A stretch of DNA of 60,343 nt, taken from contig BFEA01000063.1 of the NCBI GenBank assembly GCA_003427395.1, positions 1,036,107 to 1,096,449 on the forward strand. The letters run 5' to 3'. The notes beneath the pieces are model-generated. The model was not told the DNA's origin. It was given only the letters and a program-made list of their open reading frames with translations, and searched no databases. Numbering within the stretch: position 1 is the first letter of the stretch; each line of letters begins with the position of its first letter. This document shows, piece after piece, positions 40,595 through 52,040 of this stretch. Both the position numbers and the translations under genes were made by a program. This DNA comes from Chara braunii (Eukaryota > Streptophyta > Charophyceae > Charales > Characeae).

Positions 40595-42535
40595 TTACAG
40601 GATGTATCTGGAGAACAGAGATTTCTCTCTTGGGATATTGGCATCGATTTCTGCAATAATGTCCTCTGAGATGCCATCCCCCAAGGAGGGGTAGAATCTC
40701 TCCTTCCGATTACTCTTCTTGAACCATGATATGGGGGCCCAAAACAGACCCTTGTTTGCGTTTTGGGGATCCATTCCAGGTGTTAGGACCGCCTCGATAC
40801 AAAGGCTGAGGATTGGATGTGTCTTCCCTGACTGCCCCTGTCTGTAGATTGAGGACATGGGCACGGCAGGGACGGGACGGACAAAATATCTCTTGTCCAA
40901 CGTTTTCCAGGCCTATTGCACAAAATTCACAGGCTGGGGAAACGTTGCAGAAGTGATCGATGGGAGAAACAGTTCGTTGTCATCGTCCCTCAGCAATAGT
41001 AGCATGACACTTTGGTTACATTGTTCGAAGATCAGTGGGGAGAGGACGAAGGGATCATCGCGAGCTATCGTAGGGGAGACTGACCCTACTAGTGGTGGGG
41101 GGGCTGCTAAGGATTGAGTGACATTTGCCATGTTGGAATCCTCCGTGAGTGGTTTCTTTGGCGGTTGCTTTGGTGGAAAGACCCCAGTTGCGCCTGAGCT
41201 GGTAGTTGGGCCAGGTAGGGAAGGGGTCGGCTCATGATTTGCAGTTTGTTTGTCGTCTTCGCTTGCTTCAGTTATGGCCAGCAGGCCCGAGCCCCCCTGA
41301 TTGTGCAAGGCACCGGGTGGGACCACCCACTCTTTTACCCCCCCGTGTTGGGATGGGATGGAGCCAGCAGGGCCTCCTGCTAGGGTTCCCTGTGGGCGCC
41401 ATCCGAGTTTGCCCTGTGTGGAGCCCTTCCCCTTCTCTGTGGTGGGCTGATTCACCTTGCCGTCTCCTCTGGAGGAAGCTGGTTTGTGTCCCATCTGGGG
41501 CCGAGGGTAAGGATCCTGGTTCCACTGATCGATCCTTCTACCAGTGCCTGATGGGGACGGCTAATACGGGGGTTGGTAGCCTTCCCACTCGTTCCGTCTG
41601 TTGGTGAAACCCGGATTGAAGAGGTGTGGGATAAGAGGGTTGTGGTGTCTGTCTTTAGCGCGGTGACCGAGGGTTGTTATTGTGCTTGATTCATATGTCA
41701 GATTTGCAATCCTAGTGTGATGGCCATATCTGGCGCATATGTAGCAGTACGGGCAATCATCTACTAAGTGTCTGTGCCTGTTGCACTTAGAACACCAGGG
41801 TGTGTTCGAATTCACCAAATCTACCATCAGGTAATCCGTTCCCGTCCAGACCTTGAGTCGTGACCTGAAGTGTTCTTCCGCACTCGGATGGAGCTGGTAT
41901 TTCAGGTTGCCAAGCTTGGGGTCTTCACGGTCACTTATCGGATCAAATTCAGTGATGACCTTGCCTATCGCACCTTCGATGCCTGTTCTGATGAACTTCG
42001 ACGTTGCGATAGGGAATCTCATCGCCATCATCCAAAAGTTCTTCCTTTTATCCTCTCCACACTTCTTCTGCCACTCAGAGCGAGACTACCATTGGCGAAA
42101 ATAAACGAAATGAAATTTATTGTTTTTTTAAAATTTCATTTCCTTCTTTGTGTTCAGTAGTCAATCCACTACTTTTAAGTTTTTTGCCACGTACGTCATT
42201 TCTCCGCTTCCCTCCATGTGTGCAGTGCCTTTTCGAGTCAGGAGTTCTTCTTCGGTGAGCATTGATTCCTCCAAGTACCGGATGAGGTCGTTTTTCTTAT
42301 CATTGGACCAGTTCTTTGTCTCTCCTTGAAAAACGATCGCGACCATCATTTTTTGGAGGAAGTCATTCTGCACTTTCTGAATATTCTTGTTATAACGGAT
42401 CTGAATGCAATCCTCATCCTCATTAACCGTGGCGTACTATTATTTCATCATGCTTGTTAATTCTTTTGTTTCTTTTGAATCCAAACTCATCGGAGAAGTT
42501 GCGGAGTTTGAGGCGTTGGCAGTATTCTCTGCCAT
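40595..42535 (-). pseudogene. LINE ORF1 with CCHC knuckle
   Basis: Minus strand. ATG at 42535 (MAENTANASNS...) is followed by stops near 42437 and 42161. The segment at 42031-41561 encodes the nucleic-acid-binding part: WCSKCNRHRHLVDDCPYC fits C-x2-C-x4-H-x4-C, and CYICARYGHHTRI is a second knuckle lacking its last Cys. 41494-40913 is Pro/Gly/Ser-rich. A TAG at 40915-40913 is followed in the same register by DKRYFVRPVPAVPMSSIYRQ, up to a stop at 40595. ORF1 proteins coat LINE RNA. ORF2 begins about 100 bases downstream at 40491. Confidence 0.7.
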
Positions 42536-44382
42536 TTCGGAGTGGTAGAGATCAATATGTAATGGTCGATCGACTAGGGATTAATTAGGTGAACCCAGGT
42601 GCGTAGTAGTGTTGAGATTGAAGCAGGGAGGCTAGAATGCGTCGCGGTGTTGGGACTCGCGTGTCAGTGGCTTAGTAGTATTTGGTATTTAGCTTCGTGC
42701 TATGGAGGGAGTTTGAAGTAACGTGGGGGGAGGTGTGTGGTGGGTTGGCGGTTGTTATTTTCAGTCGAGGGGTGTTTGGGACCGACTGAGATGGAGTTTG
42801 GATAGGTAATGAGTTAGAAAAGGCTGGCGACTTTCGAGGGGTGATACGTTGATATTGGAGATGAGAGAAGAGTAAGTTGTAGTGCTTGGTCTATGGCGGT
42901 AGGGATGGGTAGACCGTACGAGAGAAATTGAAATATTGGAGCGATAGCCGAGACGGAGTGTTGAAGGATTGTGGCGTGGGGAAGTAGGCGTCAGGGAAGC
43001 GATTCGATGGATTTGGATAGAACAGAGGGTCATATACGGAAGCAAGAGGAGGTCGGGCGAGACGTAGGTTTACGGGAAGAGGATACCTGTTGGGGGGGAG
43101 TGGCAGGTTGTGGCTATAGATCAATGTGGGAGAAGTGAATTGTGACTAAGAAGTGGGGGGGGTTAGGATTGCGAGAACATAGTTTGGGGAAACCTACTTG
43201 GGGAGGACACGAGGTGGGCCTGGTGAGGTGAGTGGAGTGGGATGGGAGGCGGCGGGGCTGGGAGAGGGGGAGGGGAATAATCGATGGACGGAAAAATCAC
43301 GCGTGTGTGGTGAGGTTAGGTGTGTTTTGGGGTGTATGTAGGTAGGAATGTGGAGAAAATACAGAAAAGGGAATCTGAAGCGAGGAAAGGGGAGGGCCTG
43401 TGGAAATTGGCGGAGTGACAGAATCTATGTCGGGACCGGGTTGGGGGCAGTGTCTGGGTAGGATGGGTGTGATACTGTTAGGGGAAGTTTAGGAAGTCGG
43501 TGAGGAGAAGAGTGGAGGGGTACATACGTAGGATCTTCGTGTGACCGGGGGGGAGGAGAGGTCCAGGCGCGAGTGTAGACCTATTTGGGGGATGCCATTA
43601 GGGGGAGTACCAACATAGGATCCCTCCACGATTAGGATCCTATTCGGGGCGAGAATCGAGCTGGTGGGGGGGTAAATTTCTATACACGGAAAAAGACAAA
43701 GTAGAATAAATTGGAGAACGAACGTGGGCGGAAAACTGGGTAGAGGCGTGGGAAGGGGCCAGGGGTAGGCCAGCGGGCGTGCAGAACCGAACTTCCGTCT
43801 CTTGGCCGATAAGATTGGGTCCTACTGGACAAAGTCGATCACTTCAAATCAGAAGGGCGAAAAATAGTTTGGACCAGAGTATGTCAGGCCGAAAATAAAT
43901 AATTACGTCTCACCGAAATGGAAAGGTCGAGGCAGAGGACGTCGGGCTCCTTGAGCGAGTTGAGGCAGCAATGATGACTCTCTCTTGGAAATTGAAAGAA
44001 GAATGATGACTGGGTGAGCACCTGTAGCAGAACGCTTCCTGTCTGGGAGCGTTACGCGGGTAATTCTGGTAAGTCTAATAAGTGACGGCAGTCACGTTGC
44101 AATCTAGAGGACGGTGGTCTCTGAAGGCAGACAGTCTCCTTGCGGCCAGGGAAAACTCACAAGGAAAAATGATTGTCTCCTCATCACCTTCACCCCTGCG
44201 GTGAAGATGGGATAGCTATGATGAAAAACCGCACTAGAGCTCAAGCCGCGCAGAAACAGTGCATGCACATCAGGTGCCGCAGAAGTCGCACGCCGAACCG
44301 TGCCCCCCGCTAGCTGGCCCACTGTTGATGACACAGCCAGACTCCTTCAGTCAGGTTCCTTGATGAACCAATCTTTTTACGG
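42536..44382. other. No gene seen; G-rich on plus strand
   Basis: Strong G/A bias on the plus strand (pyrimidine-rich on the minus) directly upstream of LINE ORF1. Part may be the LINE 5' UTR. The minus open frame at 44104-44334 has no recognised domain. No terminal repeat was found that would define the LINE 5' end. Confidence 0.4.
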
Positions 44383-44543
44383 TTTTTTTTATTTTTTGGA
44401 AAAACGGCGATGGCCGTGAGATTAAACTGACCGGCCCCAAGTAATTCAGAATTACTTTATTGTGGTCATCTGATTGTATCTGAATTCGAACTTGGGTCTG
44501 TATTTCAACAATTCATGGGTGTACCAACTGAGCTAGGCCCATC
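44383..44543 (-). repeat. tRNA-derived SINE, minus strand
   Basis: On the minus strand GGGCCTAGCTCAGTTGGTAC (A-box-like) is followed by AAATACAGACCCAAGTTCGA and TTC (B-box-like), then a body with TAATTCTGAATTAC and an A-rich tail. The plus-strand tail side is TTTTTTATTTTTT at about 44384. Confidence 0.7.
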
Positions 44544-44650
44544 GGTACTTTTTACAGTTTTATCCCAATCCAAGCATATTATAATATGGCGTATTTCCTG
44601 CGGGAGCCGAAGGGAGGTCTGCACATCTTTTCCTTTCTATTTTTCTCATA

Positions 44651-44745
44651 CACTACCTTTCTACCACTACTCCTAAGACTATTTAGAGGGGACCCCTGCA
44701 AGCATAGGGCCTCGCAAAAGAGGTAATTCATGTTGCCCCCGGTCC
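44651..44745. repeat. Dispersed repeat R2 (copy 1)
   Basis: CTACCTTTCTACCACTACTC, CTAAG, a short variable spacer, AGGGGACCCCTGCAAGCATA, then GGGCCTCGCAAAAGAGG. Other copies are at 45181, 46741, 59491 (inverse) and 59885 (inverse). No coding content. Confidence 0.65.
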
Positions 44746-45180
44746 CAACAGCGGTAGTCGGAGATGGGGTGGGCCGCCGGTGGGGGTCAGGTTAACGCAA
44801 ATACGAAGCATTTTGCCAGTAGTTGCGCCTCCTTTTCTCATCGTCCCCCACCCCTCATCGCGTGGCGGCAGAGGCTATGGCCAACACTCTCCCACACACC
44901 ACATACAACCCTCTCGCGCTCACACTCACACCCGAGTAGGTCATGAACCCCGCTAATGACCACAACATTAAAAAAAAGGATGATTTATTATTATACAAAA
45001 CCGCGGGAAGCGGGGCGACGTCTTATCCAGTATTTTGAAAGGATCTGTATATAGAAAGAATTTTGTGAATATTAGCTGGATTTTTTTTTATTTTTATTTT
45101 TTTAACTACGCTAATATATTATTCTCTCAAATCTTATTTTTTCACCATCTTCAATATTATTTCAATTCACCTTTACTACC

Positions 45181-45262
45181 TTCACTACCTTCACTAGCTT
45201 CAGTGCCTACCTACCACTGCTCCTAAGGATTACTTATACAGGGGACCCCTCCGAACACATCT
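45181..45262. repeat. Dispersed repeat R2 (copy 2)
   Basis: CTACCTACCACTGCTCCTAA, a spacer, then CAGGGGACCCCTCC. The right part (GCAAGCATAGGG) has diverged or is missing. Confidence 0.55.
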
Positions 45263-45384
45263 TTGTTGTCTCCCTCCAGCCATCAAAGGGTATGCATTTT
45301 GAGCCGATTTTTATTGGCTTGTTTTTTTCTCAACTACTCTATCATGGTCTTCTCTGCTGCCCTTTGACGCTCGTTCTCTTCGTT

Positions 45385-45440
45385 GTCCTTTTTTTTTTTT
45401 TTTTTGGCTCAATAAAGTCCATTCTTTTCGAGTCTCACTC
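45385..45440 (-). repeat. Possible truncated LINE 3' end
   Basis: A T run (45389-45406) followed by GGCTCAATAAAGTCCATTC resembles the minus-strand LINE terminus at 3263-3310 (T run, then CAAAATAAAGCTCCATTC). The rest, up to 45800, shows no coding similarity that I can see. Confidence 0.35.
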
Positions 45441-45918
45441 CCCAACGACTTGTGCATGTCATCCTGAGGGCCTACTCACACTAGCTCTATTACCGCGTTT
45501 ACGGCCCCACCTGGATGCATCAGACCTCAAGCACGTCCATAAACAAAAGTCAAAACGTTCAAAGTCCTACTACTGGATGCATCGGACCGCAATCCCATCA
45601 GTGCCGTCACTACTTGGGCAGGCGGCAATCTTCTTTGACTTTGACGTCACTAATTGTGCAGGCAGGCGGCAATTGACGACATACTCCACACGGCCACTTT
45701 CCTTTTTTTTTCTTTTCTTCCCGCATATACCAGACTGCGATTGCGGCCAACGTTGGACTCATTTGTCTGCAATCCAGTCTAGAGCGCCGACAAAAATTTC
45801 CTCGTGTGAACTATTCTAATTTTAGTAGATCTTAATGCGACGTGGCAACATGCCACTAATCTGCATTCTTTAAAAAAAAAACAAAAAAGGCAAAATAAAT
45901 AGGATTTGTTTTTTTTTT

Positions 45919-46712
<794 letters not shown>

Positions 46713-46740
46713 TTTTCTCTCTCTCAAATTTTTTTTGTCT

Positions 46741-46868
46741 TTCACTACCTTCCTACCACTACTCCTAAGACTATATATATATATATATAGGGGACCCCTG
46801 CAAGCATAGGGCCTCGCAAACGAGGTAAATCATATTACCCCCCCCCCCCCCCCAGCGGTAGTCAAAGA
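46741..46868. repeat. Dispersed repeat R2 (copy 3)
   Basis: CTACCTTCCTACCACTACTC, CTAAG, a (TA)n spacer, AGGGGACCCCTGCAAGCATA, GGGCCTCGCAAACGAGG, then a C run and AGCGGTAGTC. It is the closest match to copy 1. Confidence 0.7.
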
Positions 46869-46929
46869 TGTAGTGGGAGGTTTGCTATTTTTGTTTCAAG
46901 GAGAATGGTCCCACTAGCAACAGCGATTC

Positions 46930-47080
46930 GATTCAGATCCTAAATCTGGGCATGTTTTAGGCAGAGATGCAGAAAAGGAGTTCAATCTCAATTTTCTGCA
47001 CTTATCCACAAACGCGGCCAAATTAAGGCGTTCAATCCAATCATCTTTGGTAGTGGGACCTCGGCCCAGGAGATGTCTTG
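46930..47080 (+). repeat. Copy of the repeat family seen at 601-1083
   Basis: It shares GAGATGCAGAAAAGGAGTTC, TTTTCTGCAC, TTCAATCCAATCATCTTTGG and a GTGGGACC tail with the left-edge element. The long minus open frame across it (46988-47374) is not supported. Confidence 0.5.
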
Positions 47081-47480
47081 GTCTCTCCCTTTCTTTTTAC
47101 ATAGGATTAACATCCACGATAATATAAATAAATAAATAAAGAGGATGACATCCTCTTCGCCTAGTAGGAGGAGGGAATAGCCTTGATATAGGGCTAGAGT
47201 GGTTTCTATTCTGGTTTGTGAGGACTTGTATGCCGCGTGGTTCATTTTTTGGGATTTTTCCCTTTTTGATTGTTTGGCTTTTTTTAGGCCGTAAAGGTTT
47301 ATTTTTCCCAGGTTTGAGCTACGTAAGGACAATGTTCTTATAATAACCATTTTTGTAGCTTGACTTGTACTCAAGGTCTCCTTCTAAGCTGGGTAATGGT
47401 CCCAAATTCCATTTTTCGGGTTGCTCGTGGAGGGATTCCCGGCCTCCCTTTCTTTTGTGTCGTAATAAAATGAGCAGCGT

Positions 47481-47738
47481 TGTCGAGCGCATCGGTCCCG
47501 CACAGGGACCCTCCCGGCCGCATCACGTAGGATTTGGCAAGACTTGTCGTGGAGAGCGTTTGCCGCTCCGACCGAGTGCACCAGTCGTACCTCTCGCGAG
47601 CCCGTACGACAGGACAGGGTCACGCGAGGCACGGCTGGCGCACTCAGCCGGAGCGGCAAACGCTCTCCTCGACAAGTCCTAGTAAATCCTGCGTGACGCG
47701 GCCGGGAGGGTCCTCGTGCGGGACCGATGCGCTCGACA
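47481..47738 (+). repeat. Element C 5' LTR, itself an inverted repeat
   Basis: The left half (TGTCGAGCGCATCGGTCCCG...) is the near reverse complement of the right half (...CGGGACCGATGCGCTCGACA), with arms of about 120 bp. Shared inner landmarks are GGACCCTCCCGGCCGC, GAGAGCGTTTGCCGCTCC and GACTTGTCG. The right half also matches the last about 90 bases of LTR B. Confidence 0.75.
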
Positions 47739-47740
47739 GG

Positions 47741-47758
47741 TGGCGCCGTTGCCTGGGA
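47741..47758 (+). promoter_or_regulatory. Primer-binding site of element C
   Basis: TGGCGCCGTTGCCTGGGA lies two bases after the LTR end and matches the tRNA-Asp-type site at 17 of 18 positions. Confidence 0.85.
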
Positions 47759-47796
47759 TCTCGGCTGCCTACCGGGGTCCTTAAGAGAACGAACCT

Positions 47797-48051
47797 AGGT
47801 TAAGTGCAGGTTGATGATCTAGGCAAAACGACAAAGGCTTATGGTTTGGATTGTCTTATATAAAGAGGATTGTGTATGAGATAATAATATCACGGAGTGA
47901 TTATAAGTGCGGCTTAAGGTTGTGTCTGAGGTTTTGAATAGCTAATAGTAGAGTGATTGGCTGGACCTAGAGGCGGAACGACTATATAGGACCTAGGACA
48001 AGTCCCCTGGAACTTGACAAACTGTCTGATGGGCTATCTTTTTCCTAACAG
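47797..48051 (+). promoter_or_regulatory. Leader with donor-like site, TATA box and acceptor-like site before gag
   Basis: CTAG|GTTAAGT is at about 47798. TATATAAAG is at 47857-47865. TTTTTCCTAACAG ends at 48051, 25 bases before the gag ATG. The arrangement parallels element B. Confidence 0.4.
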
Positions 48052-48075
48052 GTTGGTTATCAAAAAGAGGTAAAG

Positions 48076-48783
48076 ATGTCGGACGCCGATGGAATCGAGC
48101 GAGGCCCGGCCGTTACGCCGGAGGATTTCGTCAAAGCTATTGAGAAAAGAGAGTTGACACGACTAAAAGTACCAAAAGTTGACATCTTCCTGTTTAAAGG
48201 GGAAAGGGTGTCTAAATGGCTGGAGCTGTTGGAACAAGTTACAGCCGAGGTACCTGAGGAAGATAAGTTCAAGTTTCTGCCCAGATATATCTGATGGGAA
48301 ATCCGGCCCGAAATAGTGAAAGTGGCTGCCGGAGCAGGAGGAGATTGAGCCAAGTTCAAAGGAGAGATGCAAAGGCGCTTCAAGCTAGGCGGACCTAGAA
48401 ATGTTGCAGCGGGATGAGTCTCCACGGTGGGGGTCTTCGCAACGGCATTCGAAAAGATGGCAAGAAAAGTCTCAGGGTTGGCTGAAGGCAAACAGTGTGC
48501 AACCTTCCTGGAGCACTTCAAGAATTGGGAGGCCTCGGCGCTAACCAAGAAGGCTGCGCCAGGGAAGAAGTTAACTTGGGCTGCCATAAAAGAAGGCGTG
48601 TTAGAGGGAGAGTTGAACCAAGTAAACATCCTCCAAATGCGACAGGCTAGGAAGAAGGGGAAGGCTTTGGATGCCACGACGAGTGACAGGAAAGACTTTA
48701 AGAAGATGGTAGAGGATGTTGTTGCCCAACTCGATGTAGAAAAAGAGGCAAAGGCAGCAAAAAAGGTTATGGCGGCACCGTAG
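48076..48783 (+). pseudogene. Element C gag, interrupted only by three TGA codons and a terminal TAG
   Basis: ATG 48076 starts MSDADGIERGPAV. VPKVDIFLFKGERVSKWLEL is the same Gag start motif as in element B (VPKVETFHFNGERV...). KLTWAAIKEGVLEGELNQVN matches the B gag region KLTWATIDRGVEDGSLDQV. The frame is continuous for 235 codons apart from TGA at 48292, 48346 and 48415. The second of these sits where B has Trp (NGSWARF). TAG at 48781 is followed in frame by a Lys- then Glu-rich tail to about 48867. No zinc knuckle was seen. It may once have supplied or recruited particles. Confidence 0.75.
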
Positions 48784-49040
48784 ACTCAGGGAAAGGCGAA
48801 GAAGGCGGTGGTGCAAGAGGAGGAAGAGGAGGAGGAAGAGGAGTCTGAGCCTCAAAAGCTAATATAGGCACGAGAGAGCAGGAAAGTCGGGTGTTCCAAG
48901 GGTGCCTCCGCAGCCTGCTCAGATGGAAGTGGATTGTCCTATGTCAGATAAAGAGCCAAATTTGCCTCATGAGCCACATGTGCAAGAGCACAAGGAAGAG
49001 CAATCTGCCCAGGAGAAGGAACTGGACAGGAAAGAGGGAT

Positions 49041-49125
49041 CGGCAAACGCTCTTCGCGACAAGTCCTGCAAAATCCTGTGTGACACGGCCGGGAGGGTCC
49101 CCGTGCGGGACCGATGCGCTCGACA
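49041..49125 (+). repeat. Element C 3' LTR, only the right arm retained
   Basis: CGGCAAACGCTCTTCGCGAC through CCGATGCGCTCGACA matches the last 85 or so bases of the 5' LTR. The left palindrome arm is absent. GCGT follows directly. Confidence 0.75.
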
Positions 49126-49283
49126 GCGTCTTTTAAACCCCTAGTATTGGGCCCATACATCTGCTAGAGGCTTCCCCGTTAACGAGGCGACACCTCAAGA
49201 GGTCGGCCAAGGGAAGGCCCGGTCGGTGCTTGAAGGTCGGGCGCCACCTTTCCTGGAATGTGATAGTCAACGGAACAAAAACA

Positions 49284-49695
49284 NNNNNNNNNNNNNNNNN
49301 NNNNNNNNNNNNNNNNNNNNNNNNNNNNNNNNNNNNNNNNNNNNNNNNNNNNNNNNNNNNNNNNNNNNNNNNNNNNNNNNNNNNNNNNNNNNNNNNNNNN
49401 NNNNNNNNNNNNNNNNNNNNNNNNNNNNNNNNNNNNNNNNNNNNNNNNNNNNNNNNNNNNNNNNNNNNNNNNNNNNNNNNNNNNNNNNNNNNNNNNNNNN
49501 NNNNNNNNNNNNNNNNNNNNNNNNNNNNNNNNNNNNNNNNNNNNNNNNNNNNNNNNNNNNNNNNNNNNNNNNNNNNNNNNNNNNNNNNNNNNNNNNNNNN
49601 NNNNNNNNNNNNNNNNNNNNNNNNNNNNNNNNNNNNNNNNNNNNNNNNNNNNNNNNNNNNNNNNNNNNNNNNNNNNNNNNNNNNNNNNNNNNNNN
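49284..49695. other. Assembly gap (412 Ns)
   Basis: Unsequenced. The left flank is unrecognised; the right flank leads into poly(A), (CA)n and (CT)n tracts. Confidence 0.99.
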
Positions 49696-49728
49696 GACGA
49701 CCAGCTCACGGACAGCACGCGCGCACAC

Positions 49729-49730
<2 letters not shown>

Positions 49731-49766
<36 letters not shown>

Positions 49767-49784
49767 ACACACACACACTCACCG

Positions 49785-49840
<56 letters not shown>
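49731..49840. repeat. Poly(A), (CA)n and (CT)n microsatellites
   Basis: An A run at 49731-49765 is followed by a short (CA)n and a (CT)n run at 49790-49838. Confidence 0.95.
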
Positions 49841-50561
49841 GCGTGGGTGCGCACACACGTTTGACAAACAATAAAAGTCCCCCGTTTATTCCAATTTTTT
49901 TTTCATTATTCTTTTTTAGAAGAACAATGTGGGTTTTTTTTTCCCCCTCTTTTCTTTTTTGAATCTTTTACAATGAGATCCGGGATTAGAAAGCCCGATA
50001 GTGTTGTAGTGCGGTTTCAATCCCGATATCTATAGTTGTCGTTTTATAACTAGGTTGAATTCGATGCAAGTAAAATAGTATATGGTCTGCAGTTATCTTT
50101 TGGCCTACTATTCTCAATAAGCTTTTCATGATTTTTTTTTGTAAAATTGCCTACTATTCTTAATAAGCTCTTCATGATTTTTATTTTTTTTAAGTTTTGA
50201 TTTTGGTACTTGTAGACTATGTTGAAATTAATGAGAGTTTTTTTTCTCTTGTAACACTTTTTTAGGTGGTGTAAAGCTCTGATCTTGGTCGTTTTTTTAA
50301 TTCTTGATGACAATGAAGCGAGTATCAACTTAACTCTTCGAGTTCTCTTACTCTGTATGCGCAAGTTAAATAGCTTCGATTATTCCAACTCTTTAGCGAC
50401 CAACGACCCTTGAGGAACTTTTGGTATCGGGCAGCGGAAACCGATGATGTGTCGTTGTACGGATCAATTTCGTGTCTTCCATTTGTTAGTATTGTTATTC
50501 CTTCTGCCAAGTCATGTTCAGGAGACAATGTTTTTTCAATCTCATACATCTCTCTCTCTCA

Positions 50562-50633
<72 letters not shown>

Positions 50634-50764
50634 TTTCATTTTATTGTCTTTAAGTCGTTCGTCTATGTCTAATTGGAGTCAATGAATGTCAGTATCGATC
50701 GTCGTTCTTCAGGAGCAAGCACTTAAAAACCAAGTACGAATAAGCGTGTAGTGTTAACAACCTA
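49841..50764. other. No gene seen; local duplication and (CT)n
   Basis: A roughly 46-bp duplication with CCTACTATTCT(C/T)AATAAGC and TTCATGATTTTT lies at 50103-50188. (CT)n runs from about 50562 to 50629. Open frames in both directions lack recognisable domains. Confidence 0.55.
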
Positions 50765-50866
50765 GATAATTCAAAATTATTGTACTTTTTTCATTTTGAT
50801 GGAATTGAGATTGGAACTTGGGTTTATATTTCAATAGTTCATGGGTGTACCAAACGAGTTATTCTC
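50765..50866 (-). repeat. tRNA-derived SINE, degraded, minus strand
   Basis: The plus strand has GGAACTTGGGTTTATATTTC, AATAGTTCATGGGTGTACC and AAACGAGTTATTCTCGTTGG, a decayed version of the head at 44480-44543. The TCAAAATTAT body is barely recognisable. Confidence 0.5.
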
Positions 50867-51169
50867 GTTGGTTACTGGGACTTTTTCGATTGAGTTCTGG
50901 TCATACTTACGGTCAGTTATGACGAGGTGAAGCTTTAAAACCTATCAAACATATGCAAAAAAGTCCTTTGAGTGAGTAACCCCTCGAACAAGTTGAACGA
51001 GAAGATAAATCATTTTTCAACTACAACGGCCCCAATATCAATGGTTATACATCAATCAAGTACCAAATGTGTACTAAAAGGGCAAAAAAGTGCAAAGGGG
51101 CAAAAAGACTCAATGCCCAACGAGAAAGAAAATCTCATCTTAAGCAAAAAGGTCAATAACTCACTTGAC

Positions 51170-51890
51170 TTTGATTTGCTATACGAATACAAGTTGTCAG
51201 AGCATATGGCTTACCAATCCTTTAAACCACCAGTACTTGGTCTATGTATCGGTCATAGACCCCTCATTGCAACTTTTGCAGGTCGTAAACGTAACGCAAA
51301 TCATCGATAAAATTTATCAACGACGTATCGGCCCAAAACGTTGTGGCGTATATACGACAAGGGTCTGTGACGAATATATGGGTCGAGCACTAGTGGTTCA
51401 CATCTGAGGCTATAAGACTTCGTATCCCATCTTTCGCCTTTCGACATGACCTGGTTATACAACAGGTTTACTGTGAGATTCTCAATGCATGGTTTCTCAA
51501 AGGCATGGGTACTTCGTATAGGGTAAGAAAACGACTGTAGAACCCATGATGGATTAAACCACTTGTACTTCCTAAAGTGGAGGCCGCATACACCCCACGT
51601 TGAGTTGCAATCGTTAGGTCGGGGGTACTAACATAAATTCATTCGAGTGACAATGTCCCTTCATTGTAGCAATAGTTGGCCACATACACATCGTGACTTC
51701 CTAAAGTATCACTAGTAATTTAAACCACCAATACTTCTGCAAGTCACAGCACCATGTACACAATATCGATTTAGGATGAACAAACCTAGGGTACTGGCAT
51801 AAATTAATTTAAGTGGAAACATTTCAGCACCCTAGTAATAGTTGGTCGCATGCTCGCCACGATTTTTGAAAGTACTGGTGGTCTGAATTG
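51170..51890. repeat. Diverged ~165-bp repeats
   Basis: Segments starting near 51555 and 51720 share TTAAACCAC, a variable run, GTACT(A/G)(A/G)CATAAATT, GTAATAGTTGG and CGTGACTT-like words. A weaker third copy precedes them (TTTAAACCACCAGTACTTGG at 51219). No coding support. Confidence 0.45.
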
Positions 51891-52040
51891 CCTATCATAC
51901 GGAGGAGTTTTTTGTTATTGTCCTATTCAAAGATTAGGCATGTAAAGAAGCAGGTGTACCTGTTCCCACTGCCAAATGGATTTCCTTGGCCTTATTGTCA
52001 CCTTTAACGATGCTACAACTATAACTCCTACATTTTAAGG

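Larger units (their letters stand above)
3261..42535 (-). mobile_element. LINE retrotransposon, split into three pieces by two later insertions
   Basis: Pieces in transcript order are 42535 to 36725 (ORF1, endonuclease, RT), 14293 to 13783 (zinc-binding C terminus) and 3516 to 3261 (3' end with a poly(A) run, read as T on the plus strand). The gaps are filled by LTR element B (14294-36724) and a Harbinger transposon (3517-13782). GTGG flanks B on both sides and TAA flanks Harbinger on both sides. The LINE reading frame is interrupted at the B site next to a Cys-rich motif that resumes at 14289. Both ORFs are broken by stops and frameshifts, so the LINE is dead. The 5' end beyond 42535 is not defined. 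Confidence 0.75.
47481..49125 (+). mobile_element. LTR element C: short, gag-only, palindromic LTR
   Basis: TGTCGAGCGCATCGG starts at 47481 and CTCGACA ends at 49125. GCGT lies immediately outside both (47477-47480 and 49126-49129). Inside are a 258-bp 5' LTR, a primer-binding site at 47741, a leader, a gag pseudogene and a truncated 3' LTR. There is no protease, RT or integrase, so mobilisation would need another element's enzymes. The layout resembles terminal-repeat elements that carry only gag. Confidence 0.7.

Noticed and set aside
44104-44334. 76-codon minus frame
   Set aside because: No recognised domain, inside unannotated sequence upstream of the LINE; could not be supported.
46988-47374. 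128-codon minus frame
   Set aside because: Overlaps a dispersed repeat shared with the left edge; no domain.
47384-47682. Open frames in both directions at 47384-47682
   Set aside because: They arise from the palindromic LTR of element C.
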